40,335 nucleotides of DNA, taken from Clostridiaceae bacterium. Its GTDB lineage: Bacteria > Bacillota > Clostridia > Oscillospirales > Butyricicoccaceae. Each line of letters opens with the position of its first letter. The stretch's first letter is position 1. The notes below the pieces were generated by a model. That model was given only the letters and a program-made list of their open reading frames with translations, was not told the origin of the DNA and ran no database searches. The position numbers and the translations under genes were made by a program. Where the stretch lies: the NCBI GenBank assembly GCA_009911355.1, contig QXXE01000035.1, positions 1 to 40,335 on the forward strand. Reading direction: 5' to 3'. Below, piece after piece: positions 20,664 to 28,838 of this stretch.

Positions 20664-21842
20664 TCAATCTTCTTCGCTGCGCGGGAAATCCAGCGGGAGC
20701 GGCGCGGGGCGCTCGAAGGAGGTCGACGGCTCGCAGAAGATGTGCTCCGAAGCAGAGCGCAGAATGCATTCCATCACCTCGAGCGAGTGCAGCGCCATGT
20801 CACCCGACGCGCGCGGCGCGCGCCCGTTCCGCATCGCATACACCATGTCCACCAGCCCGATGCCGCGCGGGTTTTCCTCGTGGCTTACCGAGTTGAACGG
20901 ATGCGCATTCGCCACAACCGCCCACGGCTCCCCAACAACCTCCGGCGCACGGTCATGGTCGCGCCAACGATAGTGCTCCGGCGTGCGCAGCAACAGGTCG
21001 CCGCCGAACAGGTTCGGCCCCGAAATCGGGTCCTTCTCATCAATCAGCGCCGTGCCCTTCGTGCCGTAAAGCTCCAGGCGCGGCAGCTCGGAATCCCATA
21101 CGTCAAAGCTGCAGGTCAGCGTCACAACCGCGCCGCAGGCAAATTCCAGCGTCGCGCAGATGTGCGTTTCCACATCGACCGGCAAAACCTGCCCCTCGCA
21201 CGGCCCAGAGGGCACAACCCGCGTTTCCCCCGCCTTCGTGGCCATCGCGCAGACGCGCTGGACCGGGCCGAGCAGGCTCAAAAGGGCAGTCATATAATAC
21301 GGCCCCATGTCGTACAGCGGGCCCGCGCCGGGCTGGTAGAAAAACGCCGGGCCCGGATGATGGAATTCATGCCCATGCCCCACAAAATACGCGCCGCCGC
21401 CCGTAATCCGGCCAAGCGTCCCGTTGTCAATCAGCTCCCGCAGGTTTTGCAGCCGCCCGCCCAGGAAAGTGTCCGGCGCACAGCCGAGCAGCAGCCCCTT
21501 TTCACGTGCCAGCCCGGCCAGCTGCCGCCCCTCGTCAAAGGTCGCTGCAAGCGGCTTTTCCGTATAAACATGCTTACCCGCCTGGAGCGCCGCGAGGTTG
21601 TACTGGAAATGCGCCTGCGGGGTGGTCAGATTCAGGATCAGGTCGACCTCAGGGTCGGCAATCACCTCGTCGCCGGACGCGTATGCCTTCGGGATACCGT
21701 GCTGCGCAGCCTTCCGCTGCGCCTTTTCCAGCCCGCGGGATGCGCACGCGACGACCTTCACCGCATCATATTTTTTTAGGTTGTTGAGATAAACGTCGCT
21801 GATATCGCCAATGCCGATCACGCCAATGCGAATGGGTTCCAT
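20664..21842 (-). CDS. Gfo/Idh/MocA family NAD(P)-dependent oxidoreductase
   Basis: A 392-residue two-domain dehydrogenase. The N-terminal Rossmann fold has IGVIGIGDISDVYL and the conserved EKP in KHVYTEKPLAATFDEGR; the C-terminal alpha/beta domain contains the substrate site, with a GGGAYFVGHGHEFHHPG segment. These enzymes oxidise or reduce sugars, inositols and related carbonyls; the precise substrate is not evident. The start follows GAGGAGGG by 6 nt. It lies 49 bp after the DHFR-like gene on the same strand; the gap holds a weak 5-bp hairpin with TTTTT, so partial attenuation is possible. Confidence 0.92.
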   Translation of the reverse strand: MEPIRIGVIGIGDISDVYLNNLKKYDAVKVVACASRGLEKAQRKAAQHGIPKAYASGDEVIADPEVDLILNLTTPQAHFQYNLAALQAGKHVYTEKPLAATFDEGRQLAGLAREKGLLLGCAPDTFLGGRLQNLRELIDNGTLGRITGGGAYFVGHGHEFHHPGPAFFYQPGAGPLYDMGPYYMTALLSLLGPVQRVCAMATKAGETRVVPSGPCEGQVLPVDVETHICATLEFACGAVVTLTCSFDVWDSELPRLELYGTKGTALIDEKDPISGPNLFGGDLLLRTPEHYRWRDHDRAPEVVGEPWAVVANAHPFNSVSHEENPRGIGLVDMVYAMRNGRAPRASGDMALHSLEVMECILRSASEHIFCEPSTSFERPAPLPLDFPRSEED

Positions 21843-21891
21843 AAAAAGCCCTCCTCTATGATGTCTAAAAACTACAAATGCCTGTAGGGAT

Positions 21892-22404
21892 CTACAGCCT
21901 GCTGTAACGCAGTTCCGCGAACTGCCCATACTGCGCCAGCCCGTCCAGCCGGAAGCGCGTTTGCGCTTCCTTTTGCGTGAACAGCGGCACGCCGCGCCCG
22001 AGCAGGACAGGGGCAACCTGCACAATCAGATGGTCGACCAGGCCGCAGTCCAGCAGCGGGGCGAGCAGCGTGTTCCCGCCAACCACCCAGACGTTCTTGC
22101 CGCGAGGGAGCAGCGTGACAAAATCGACAACGCTGCCGCTTGCCTTTTGGAAGCCCTCCGGCAGCGGTTGCCGCTGATGTGTGAACACATAATTTTCCGT
22201 GGATGGGTAAACGCCCGCAGGGTCGCCCAGGGCTTCGACGGCCCGGAACGTCCGCCGCCCCATCAGCGTAATATCCATCTCTTTGTAAAAGCTGTCAAAG
22301 CTGGTCTCCTCAACCGAGCCCGTCCCGTCCAGCCAGCCCAGCCCATGCCGCGCATCGGCAAGATAGCCGTCCAGCGTGATGCAGCCGTAAAAATAAATGC
22401 CCAT
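21892..22404 (-). CDS. DHFR/RibD C-terminal-like reductase
   Basis: A 170-residue protein of the dihydrofolate reductase-like superfamily (RibD_C, as in YyaP/YwjB types). Motifs: FYGCITLDGYLAD, DITLMGRRTFRAVEAL, VWVVGGNTLLAPLLDCGLVDH (NADPH-binding GG) and QVAPVLLGRGVPLF. Such proteins are reductases of unknown substrate in many Firmicutes and are not the main DHFR. The start follows AGGAGG. It is the middle gene between the EF-G paralogue and the oxidoreductase on the minus strand. Confidence 0.9.
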   Translation of the reverse strand: MGIYFYGCITLDGYLADARHGLGWLDGTGSVEETSFDSFYKEMDITLMGRRTFRAVEALGDPAGVYPSTENYVFTHQRQPLPEGFQKASGSVVDFVTLLPRGKNVWVVGGNTLLAPLLDCGLVDHLIVQVAPVLLGRGVPLFTQKEAQTRFRLDGLAQYGQFAELRYSRL

Positions 22405-22424
22405 GTGGGACCTCCTGAGAGAAG

Positions 22425-22459
22425 AACCGCCGTGCGCCCCAAAGGGCGCAGCGGCGGTT
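22425..22459 (-). terminator. Hairpin between the EF-G paralogue and the DHFR-like gene
   Basis: On the plus strand, AACCGCCG-t-GCGCCC, loop CAAA, then GGGCGC-ag-CGGCGGTT. It is a strong stem just before the ribosome site of the DHFR-like gene, so it could limit read-through from the EF-G gene. T tracts are short. Confidence 0.65.
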
Positions 22460-22493
22460 GTTTTCCTGAAATGTGCAGACGCCGTGGGCGCGC

Positions 22494-24572
22494 TTAGTCC
22501 AGCGCTTCCAGCCGCGCCTTGTTCTCGGCAATGACCTTTTCCTGCACCATCGGAGGCGCTTCGTCATAGCGCTCGAACTTGGAGACGAACGAGCCGCGCC
22601 CCTGGGTCATCGACCGCAGCGTGATCGCGTAGTCGGAAATCTCGCTCATCGGCACTTCCGCCATGATCTCCTGCTGCCCGTCATGGGTCGGGTTCATGCC
22701 CATGATGCGGCCGCGGCGCTTGTTCAGGTCGCCGATTACGTCGCCCATGTAGCTGTCTGGGACAATCACGGTCATAGAGCAGATGGGCTCAAGCAGGACG
22801 GGCGAAGCCTGCGGGATGCCCGCCTTGTAAGCAAGGCGCGCCGCCATCTTGAAGGACAGCTCGTTCGAGTCGACGTCATGGTAGGAGCCGTCGGTCAGCG
22901 TGGCCTTCAGGCCGACCAGCGGGTAGCCTGCCAGCACGCCGTGCTCCATCGCTTCGCGGATGCCCTTGTCGACTGCCGGATGGAAATTCTTCGGGACGCT
23001 GCCGCCGAAAATCTTCTCTTCAAAGATGTAATCGGCTTCCATGCAGGGCTCGAAATCCATCTTGACATGGCCGTACTGGCCGTGGCCGCCCGACTGTTTC
23101 TTGTGCTTGCCCTCGACGGAGACCTTTTTACGGATCTTCTCGCGGTAAGGCACGATGGGCGCGGACAGGGTGACCTCAACGCCGAATTTGTTTTTCAGCT
23201 TGGAGCAGAGCACGTCCAGATGGATGTCACCCATGCCGGAAATGACGGTCTGCTTGGTTTCCGCATTGTATTCCACCGTGAAGGACGGATCCTCGTCGCG
23301 CAGCTTGGCAAGGCCGGAGGACATCTTTTCCTCGTTGCCCTTGGTCTTCGGGGCAATCGCCTGCGAATAGCAGGGCTCCGAAAGCTGGATGCCGTCGAGC
23401 TCTACCTTGCGCACGATGATTGACAGGGTGTCGCCCGTCTTGGTGGTGACCAGCTTGGAGACCGCGCCGATATCGCCGCAGCCGATTTCCTTGACCTCGG
23501 CCGTCTTTTTGCCGCAGACGGTGAAGATATGCGACATTTTTTCGTTCGCGTCGGCGCGCTTGTTGACCATCGACATGTCGCTCTTGACAGTGCCGGAGAA
23601 TACCTTGAAATAGGAGAAACGGCCGTACTGGTCAGCGACGGTCTTGAAGACAAAGGCGCACGGCGAGCCGTTCGGGGTGCAGTTGATTTCAACCGCTTCG
23701 CCCTTCTCGTCCTCGGTCAGCTCGACGGGGGACTCGTCCGGGGAAGGCATATAGTCGCAGATGCCTGTCAGCAGGGAATACGAGCCGATGCCAGTTGCGG
23801 CGGTGCCGCAGAATACCGGGGCGATGACCAGATCCTTTACGCCCTGGCGGATGCCCGCGATCAGCTCCTCATCGGAGAATTCCTCGCCCGCGAAATAGCG
23901 CTCCATGAGCTCCTCGGACAGCTCGGCGACGTTCTCGCACAGCAGCGCGCGGTGCTGGTCGACGCGTTCGACCATGTTTTCCGGGATCGGGATTTCCACG
24001 CGCTTATTCTTTTCCATTTTATACGCTTTGCGGATGACGCAGTCGACGATACCGACGGTGTCGCGGTTGCCCTCGAAAATCGGGACGGTGATCGGGGAGA
24101 CGCTTACGCCAAACTGTTTCTGGAGCTTGTGCAGCGCAGTGTAATAATCAGAGTTTTCCTCATCAATCTTCGAGATATAGAACGCGCGGGGCATATTGCG
24201 CTCAGCGGCGCGCTTCCAGGCCTTTTCGGTGCCGACGCCGGGGCCGTTCTTGCCGGTAGCGACGATCAGGGCGGAATCCGCAACCCGCATGGCGGAAATC
24301 ACCTCGGATTCAAAATCAAAGAAGCCCGGGGTATCGAGCAGGTTGATCTTGCACTTGTTCCATTCGATGGGGGCGATGGAGGTCGAGATAGAGAACTGGC
24401 GGCGGACCTCTTCGGGGTCGTAATCGCAGACAGTGTTCCCCTCCGGCACCTTGCCGACGCGGTCGGTCACACCGGAAATATAGAGCAGGCTTTCAACAAG
24501 CGAGGTCTTGCCGTCGCCGCCGTGGCCCATGATGCAGACATTACGGATTTGGTTAACGTTATAAGTAGCCAT
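22494..24572 (-). CDS. EF-G paralogue (EF-G-like translational GTPase)
   Basis: A 692-residue translational GTPase with the full EF-G domain set: G domain, beta-barrel, and domains III-V (FTVEYNAETKQTVISGMGDIHL; SGGHGQYGHVKMDFEP; PICSMTVIVPDSYMGDVIGDLNKRRG). It differs from housekeeping EF-G in its G motifs: P-loop GHGGDGKTSL, G3 DTPGFFDF with Phe in place of the catalytic His, and G4 SKID instead of NKxD. This matches the EF-G-2-like class seen in many Clostridia and Thermus, whose role in translation is unclear. The start (MATYNVNQIRN) follows AGGGAG. It has its own promoter and a leader with CTTGTGC-GGCT-GCACAAG. A canonical fusA must lie elsewhere. Confidence 0.9.
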   Translation of the reverse strand: MATYNVNQIRNVCIMGHGGDGKTSLVESLLYISGVTDRVGKVPEGNTVCDYDPEEVRRQFSISTSIAPIEWNKCKINLLDTPGFFDFESEVISAMRVADSALIVATGKNGPGVGTEKAWKRAAERNMPRAFYISKIDEENSDYYTALHKLQKQFGVSVSPITVPIFEGNRDTVGIVDCVIRKAYKMEKNKRVEIPIPENMVERVDQHRALLCENVAELSEELMERYFAGEEFSDEELIAGIRQGVKDLVIAPVFCGTAATGIGSYSLLTGICDYMPSPDESPVELTEDEKGEAVEINCTPNGSPCAFVFKTVADQYGRFSYFKVFSGTVKSDMSMVNKRADANEKMSHIFTVCGKKTAEVKEIGCGDIGAVSKLVTTKTGDTLSIIVRKVELDGIQLSEPCYSQAIAPKTKGNEEKMSSGLAKLRDEDPSFTVEYNAETKQTVISGMGDIHLDVLCSKLKNKFGVEVTLSAPIVPYREKIRKKVSVEGKHKKQSGGHGQYGHVKMDFEPCMEADYIFEEKIFGGSVPKNFHPAVDKGIREAMEHGVLAGYPLVGLKATLTDGSYHDVDSNELSFKMAARLAYKAGIPQASPVLLEPICSMTVIVPDSYMGDVIGDLNKRRGRIMGMNPTHDGQQEIMAEVPMSEISDYAITLRSMTQGRGSFVSKFERYDEAPPMVQEKVIAENKARLEALD

Positions 24573-24651
24573 AAATTTATACACTCCCTGAACTGAATCG
24601 CTCTTGTGCGGCTGCACAAGGCCCAAGGGCAGGCAATGCCCTCCGCTTGTA

Positions 24652-24680
24652 ATTATACACGATATGCGCCCTGAATGCAA
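24652..24680 (-). promoter_or_regulatory. Promoter of the EF-G paralogue
   Basis: On the minus strand TTGCAT (24680-24675), a 17-bp spacer and a perfect TATAAT (24657-24652). Confidence 0.7.
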
Positions 24681-24874
24681 ACATTTCTTTGGGCATTTTC
24701 ACAAAACCTTTACATTTTTTTTGGAAAAAATGGGTTTGCGCCTGTGGGAGCGGTGGAAAGGGCGGGTTTAGGGCGGCTGTTTTGTAAAGGCTTACAAAAA
24801 ATGGGTTTCTTTTTTGTGGAAGTGTACAAAGCCTGATGGGGCGGCGCGGGAGGGGTGGGCTGTGCCTGCCGGAC

Positions 24875-24905
24875 ATAAAAGCAGGGGCAGCCGCCTGGCT
24901 GCCCC
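24875..24905 (-). terminator. Intrinsic terminator of the LacI-type regulator
   Basis: On the minus strand GGGGCAGCC pairs with GGCTGCCCC around a 4-nt loop, followed by TGCTTTTATG. It lies 18 bp after the stop codon. Confidence 0.8.
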
Positions 24906-24923
24906 CTCGCGATGCATCGGCTT

Positions 24924-25970
24924 TTAATCGGGCCCGCTGGGTATAATTTCCGTATTGTATCGGAATTTGATTTCGATATTCGTGGTCAGGATGCGTTTTT
25001 CGGGCGCTTGGCGGCGCGTCAGGTATTGGTAGAGCAGCCGCAGCGGCAGCGTGCCTTGCACCTGCACCTCCTGCCCAATGGCGAAGTCTACCACCCCCGC
25101 CCGGATCATGTCGAGGTTGTCCGGGGTCAGGTCGTGTACAACCACATGCACTTTCCCGGCGACCCCCGCGCGCTGCACCGCACGGAACGCGCCCGTGCGC
25201 ACGGCGGTTGACGGGTAGATGCCGTTCAGCATCGGGTTGTTTTCCAGCTCGCGCAGGACCGTGCGTTCAATTAGCTCGGAGTCCAAATAGCAGGACACCG
25301 GCGGCAGCAGATGGATGCCGGGGAAGTTTTCCGCCATTTCCGCGGTGAAGCCGCTCAGGCGCTGGCTGTCCGCATAGTGGCCGAACTGCTGGTCGGTGAT
25401 CGGGAGCACCATGCCCTGGCCGCCCAGCGCCAGCCCCATCAGCGCCGCCGCCGCGCGCCCCGACGCGATGCTGTCCGGCCCGACGTAGGCAAGCCTGCTG
25501 GAATCCTCAATGTCGGTGTTGACCGTCACGACCGGGATGCCGCGCTCGGTCAGCGAGTCGATGCGCTCGCGTATCCGTTCGGACGCCAGCGGCGCAAGCA
25601 CCAGGCCGTCTACATGCAGGCTTTCGACCAGCTCGTCAATCAGCGCCAGCTGGAGCTTGGGTTCGCGGTTTTCCTGCACCCGCACGATCGTCTCAACCGG
25701 CAGCATGACCTCCGTTGGGTGGGTGCGGAAAATGTCCGCAAGGATTTGCATGAATGGGGACGCTGCCGAATGCAGGACAACGCCGATACGTACCGTGCGG
25801 TCGTCGATGGCCGGGCGCACGCGCGGGGAAATGTAGCCCATCTGCCGTGCGGCTTCCTGGATCTGTGCTGCGACCTCGGGACGGACGCCTTTTTTGTTGT
25901 GCAGGGCACGGTCTACCGTCCCGCGTGAAACGCCGCAGGCCTCTGCGACCTGCTGGATCGTAACTGCCAT
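24924..25970 (-). CDS. LacI-family transcriptional regulator
   Basis: A 348-residue regulator. The N-terminal HTH is TIQQVAEACGVSRGTVDRAL, followed by the hinge, then a periplasmic-binding-like sensor: VRIGVVLHSAASPFMQ, VDGLVLAPLASERIRERID, PVVTVNTDIEDSSRLAYVGPDS, ASGRAAAALMG and NGIYPSTAVRTGAF. The VNTD / YVGPD pattern matches the ribose/inositol-type sugar-binding group. The start follows GGAGG with a promoter just upstream. It is divergent from the exoribonuclease gene, which is not an obvious target, and no transporter is adjacent, so the regulated genes are not apparent. Confidence 0.92.
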   Translation of the reverse strand: MAVTIQQVAEACGVSRGTVDRALHNKKGVRPEVAAQIQEAARQMGYISPRVRPAIDDRTVRIGVVLHSAASPFMQILADIFRTHPTEVMLPVETIVRVQENREPKLQLALIDELVESLHVDGLVLAPLASERIRERIDSLTERGIPVVTVNTDIEDSSRLAYVGPDSIASGRAAAALMGLALGGQGMVLPITDQQFGHYADSQRLSGFTAEMAENFPGIHLLPPVSCYLDSELIERTVLRELENNPMLNGIYPSTAVRTGAFRAVQRAGVAGKVHVVVHDLTPDNLDMIRAGVVDFAIGQEVQVQGTLPLRLLYQYLTRRQAPEKRILTTNIEIKFRYNTEIIPSGPD

Positions 25971-26001
25971 AGTCCCGCCTCCTTCTTTTTTCTTATAGGC
26001 T

Positions 26002-26029
26002 ATTATAGCATTTTTTTGCTGATTTGCAA
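26002..26029 (-). promoter_or_regulatory. Promoter of the LacI-type regulator
   Basis: On the minus strand TTGCAA (26029-26024), a 16-bp spacer and TATAAT (26007-26002), 31 bp before the start codon. The same 150-bp gap carries the divergent promoter of the exoribonuclease gene. Confidence 0.7.
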
Positions 26030-26134
26030 AGAGGGAAAAATGCACGGCGGCGGAAAGCGGAGCCATGTGTGAGAAAAACAGCGGCCGGAAGCAGGCTTTT
26101 TTTGCCGTCCGCTGGTGATATTTGCCGCTGTGTG

Positions 26135-26143
26135 TGTTATAAT
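26135..26143 (+). promoter_or_regulatory. Extended -10 promoter of the exoribonuclease gene
   Basis: TGT followed by TATAAT (26138-26143), an extended -10; the -35 position is poor. It lies about 35 bp before the start codon. Confidence 0.6.
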
Positions 26144-26177
26144 AGAGCCATCGGAACGATGGAAAGGAGCTGTGCAT

Positions 26178-28259
26178 ATGAAGAACAGTATCGTGTACCG
26201 CCTGCTGGCAAGGCCCCTGCGGTTTGAGGAGCTGCGGCGGGCACTCCCGGAGATGGGCAAGCAGGAGCTTACGGAGGAATTGGAAAGGCTCGGGCAGGCA
26301 GGGCTGATCCTGCGCAACCGGAAGAACCGCTACGCCTGGGCGGAGCATTACGGCTGCACCCCTGCAACGTTCCTTGCGACCGGGCGGGCGTTTGCCTTTG
26401 CGCGCCCAGACGAGCCGGGGAAGGACGGCGATATCTTTATCCCGCCCGGCGCAGGCGGCGGCGCATGGCATGGCGACCGCGTGCTGGTGCAGGTCACGCC
26501 GTCCCAGCGCGGGCACAGGAACGAGGGCGAGGTGATCCGCATCCTGGAGCGCAGCCGCGCTGAGATCATGGGAGAGGTGCAGCAGCACGGGAAATCGTGC
26601 TTCCTGCGCCCGGCGTCGGCAAAATATCCGGATATCGTCCTGCCGAAAGGCAAGATGGCGGGGGCGCTGCCTGGCGATCATGTTGCTGTCCATGTGATGT
26701 TTTATGGCGACGGCAAGCTGCCGCCGCAGGGCGCTGTTGCGGCGATCCTCGGCGCGGAGGGCACGCTGGAAGCGTCGGTTGCGGGCATCCTGCGTGAAAA
26801 TGGAATTACGCTGCAATTTTCGGAGGAGAGCGAGCGGCAGGCGCTGGCCTGCGGCGATACCGTCGACCCGGCGGAGGCTGTGCGGCGGCTCGACCTGCGG
26901 GACAAGGTGATTTTTACCATTGACGGCGATGATGCGAAGGATTTTGACGATGCGGTTTCGTTGGAGCCGCTGGGCAACGGGCATTTCGAGCTTGGCGTGC
27001 ATATTGCGGATGTATCGCATTATGTGACTGCGGGCAGCCCGCTGGATGACGAAGCGTGGCGGCGCGGCACTTCGGTTTATTATCCGGGGCATGTTATCCC
27101 CATGCTGCCCTTTGCGCTGTCGCACGGTATTTGCTCGCTCAATCCAGATGTGGACCGGCTGACCTTCTCGGCGCTGATGGAGGTGGATATGGACGGGCGG
27201 CGGTACAATTACCGGTTTGCGAAGTCGGTGATCCATTCCAAGGCGCGGATGACTTACAATCATGTGAATAAGATTTTGGACGGCGACGCGGCGCTGCGGG
27301 AGCAGTATGCGGCGCTTGTGCCGGTGTTTGAGCGCATGGCGGCGCTTGCGGAGGCGACCCGCAAACGCAGGATGGAGCGCGGTGCGCTGGACTTGGATAT
27401 TCCGGAGCCGCACATCGTGGTGGACGAGGCGGGGAAGCCGGTTGATGTGCAGTTCCGTGAGCGCGGCGCGGCGGAAAAGCTGATTGAGGAGTTTATGCTG
27501 CTGGCAAACGAGGCGGCGGCGGAGTATCTTGAGAAGCGAGGGGACCCGTCGGTATTCCGTGTCCATGAGGATCCTGACCCGGACAAGCTGCGGGCGTTTG
27601 CGCTGTTTGCGCGGCAGTTTGGGTATCGGGTGGATGCGTCCAAGCCTAAGGACACGCGCCAGCTTCAGGCGGTGCTGGACGGGGCGCAGGACGATCCGCG
27701 GCAGCGGGCGCTGCCGACGCTGCTGCTGCGTTCGCTTGCGCGGGCGCGCTACAGTGCGGAATGCACGGGGCATTATGGGCTTGCGGCGCGGTATTATTTG
27801 CATTTTACTTCGCCGATCCGGCGCTATCCCGACCTGGCGGCGCACAGGATGCTGTACAAGGCGATTACGAACCAGCAGTTTACCAAGACGGACAGCACTT
27901 TTTGTGAGGAAGCGGCGGGGCAGTCGACGGTGCGGGAATATGCTGCGGACACGGCTGAGCGTGATATTGACAAGCTGTACCTTGCGGCGTATATGCAGCA
28001 GTTTATCGGGGAGGAATTTGATGCGGAGGTTTCGAGTGTTGCGCAGTTTGGGCTGTTTGTGGCGCTGAAGAACTCGGTTGAGGGGCTGGTGCGCATTGAG
28101 ACGCTTCCTGGTGATTATTATGAATACATTGAGGAGCGTATGGAGCTGCGGGGGCAGCGTTCGGGGCACAGGTATACGATCGGCACGCCGTTGCGGGTAC
28201 GGCTGACGGGCGCGAACCCGGCGAATGGGCAGATTGACTTTGTGCTGGTGGACGCGTGA
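26178..28259 (+). CDS. rnr: RNase R/RNase II-family 3'-5' exoribonuclease
   Basis: A 693-residue exoribonuclease that degrades RNA processively from the 3' end. Features: N-terminal winged-helix-like start (VYRLLARPLRFEELRRAL), cold-shock-type domains, then the RNB catalytic domain with FTIDGDDAKDFDDAV carrying the metal-binding Asp cluster, and YLHFTSPIRRYPDLAAHRM near its end. A C-terminal S1 domain (FDAEVSSVAQFGLFVALKN) follows. It is shorter than E. coli or B. subtilis RNase R and lacks a long basic tail, but the active site looks complete. The start at 26178 follows AAAGGAG. It is probably monocistronic. Confidence 0.93.
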   Translation: MKNSIVYRLLARPLRFEELRRALPEMGKQELTEELERLGQAGLILRNRKNRYAWAEHYGCTPATFLATGRAFAFARPDEPGKDGDIFIPPGAGGGAWHGDRVLVQVTPSQRGHRNEGEVIRILERSRAEIMGEVQQHGKSCFLRPASAKYPDIVLPKGKMAGALPGDHVAVHVMFYGDGKLPPQGAVAAILGAEGTLEASVAGILRENGITLQFSEESERQALACGDTVDPAEAVRRLDLRDKVIFTIDGDDAKDFDDAVSLEPLGNGHFELGVHIADVSHYVTAGSPLDDEAWRRGTSVYYPGHVIPMLPFALSHGICSLNPDVDRLTFSALMEVDMDGRRYNYRFAKSVIHSKARMTYNHVNKILDGDAALREQYAALVPVFERMAALAEATRKRRMERGALDLDIPEPHIVVDEAGKPVDVQFRERGAAEKLIEEFMLLANEAAAEYLEKRGDPSVFRVHEDPDPDKLRAFALFARQFGYRVDASKPKDTRQLQAVLDGAQDDPRQRALPTLLLRSLARARYSAECTGHYGLAARYYLHFTSPIRRYPDLAAHRMLYKAITNQQFTKTDSTFCEEAAGQSTVREYAADTAERDIDKLYLAAYMQQFIGEEFDAEVSSVAQFGLFVALKNSVEGLVRIETLPGDYYEYIEERMELRGQRSGHRYTIGTPLRVRLTGANPANGQIDFVLVDA

Positions 28260-28260
28260 T

Positions 28261-28515
28261 GCCCTCCGCAGGCGGCGGCAGGGGACGCTGTCCCCTGCAC
28301 CCCTGGCCCTCCGCGGGCAGCGCCAGGGGCTCTGCCCCTGAACCCCGGCCCTGCGCGGGCAGCGCCAGGGGCTCTGCCCCTGAACCCCGGCCCTGCGCGG
28401 GCAGCGTCAGGGGCTCTGCCCCTGAACCCCGCAATTTTTTCGAGAAAAAATTGAGTAAAAGCTTTATCACGCCTGCGGGCGGGACGGGGGAACCAAAACG
28501 GCTGCGCCGTTTTGG
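28261..28515 (+). repeat. Composite palindromic repeat, locus C, with four tandem dyad units
   Basis: Four units (28261-28305, 28306-28347, 28348-28389, 28390-28431; the last three are 42 bp), each with a dyad such as CAGGGGC-TCT-GCCCCTG. The first has GCAGGGGAC-GCT-GTCCCCTGC. Then an A/T hairpin (28432-28453, stem CAATTTTTT / AAAAAATTG, loop CGAG), linker AGTAAAAGCTTTATCA, block CGCCTGCGGGCGGGACGG, and a hairpin CCAAAACGGC-TGC-GCCGTTTTGG. The repeat starts one base after the exoribonuclease stop codon. The A/T stem differs from locus A by a compensated base pair. Confidence 0.88.
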
Positions 28516-28564
28516 AAAGTAAATCAATATGGAATTACATTTTTGAATGCAATTTGAGAGGAAA

Positions 28565-28740
28565 ACCGACCAGCCCGCCGTTCTTTTGGCGGGCTGTGCC
28601 ATTGAGCGGGAAGAACAGGCGGAAAAAACCAGCCCTGTCCTGCCCGCAGGCGATAAAGGGATTCCAGCCCGTAGGCCACTATCTTTATTCCCCTGCCGCG
28701 CAGGCGCGGAGCCCCGCCGCTCGCCGCGCAGACGCGGGCG
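28565..28740 (-). repeat. Composite palindromic repeat, locus D (degenerate)
   Basis: On the minus strand: CGCCTGCGCGG-type dyads, GGAATCCCTTTAT, CGCCTGCGGGCAGGAC, a linker, and the distal hairpin AGCCCGCC...GGCGGGCT (about 28572-28595). It is a more diverged relative of locus B with the same order. With locus C it fills most of the 579 bp between the exoribonuclease and debranching genes, pointing in opposite directions. Confidence 0.65.
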
Positions 28741-28774
28741 TAATGGCTTTTTTGTAAGAAAATCATGAAACAAA

Positions 28775-28803
28775 GTGACAAGCGTTCTGGAAAGGTGTAT
28801 ACT
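28775..28803 (+). promoter_or_regulatory. Promoter of the glycogen-debranching gene
   Basis: GTGACA (28775-28780), a 17-bp spacer and TATACT (28798-28803), 35 bp before the start codon. Confidence 0.65.
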
Positions 28804-28838
28804 GGAATCAGGCGATACGTAAAAGGAGGTACCCCTAT

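Larger units (their letters stand above)
24573..24923. other. Intergenic region upstream of the EF-G paralogue
   Basis: About 350 bp. It holds the EF-G paralogue's leader (hairpin CTTGTGC-GGCT-GCACAAG, about 24603-24620), its promoter at 24652-24680, an A/T-rich stretch with several short TTTACAAAA-like repeats on both strands (about 24700-24830), and the terminator of the LacI-type gene at its far end. No gene is seen. Confidence 0.6.

Noticed and set aside
22494..24680. Housekeeping EF-G (fusA)
   Set aside because: G motifs differ from canonical EF-G (GHGGDGKTSL, DTPGFFDF, SKID), so a paralogue is the better call.
26178..28169. A minus-strand extension of the LacI-type gene across the exoribonuclease
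   Set aside because: The long frame continues upstream of the HTH start, but the ribosome site and promoter at 25970-26029 and the regulator's normal length fix the start; the rest is antisense to the exoribonuclease.
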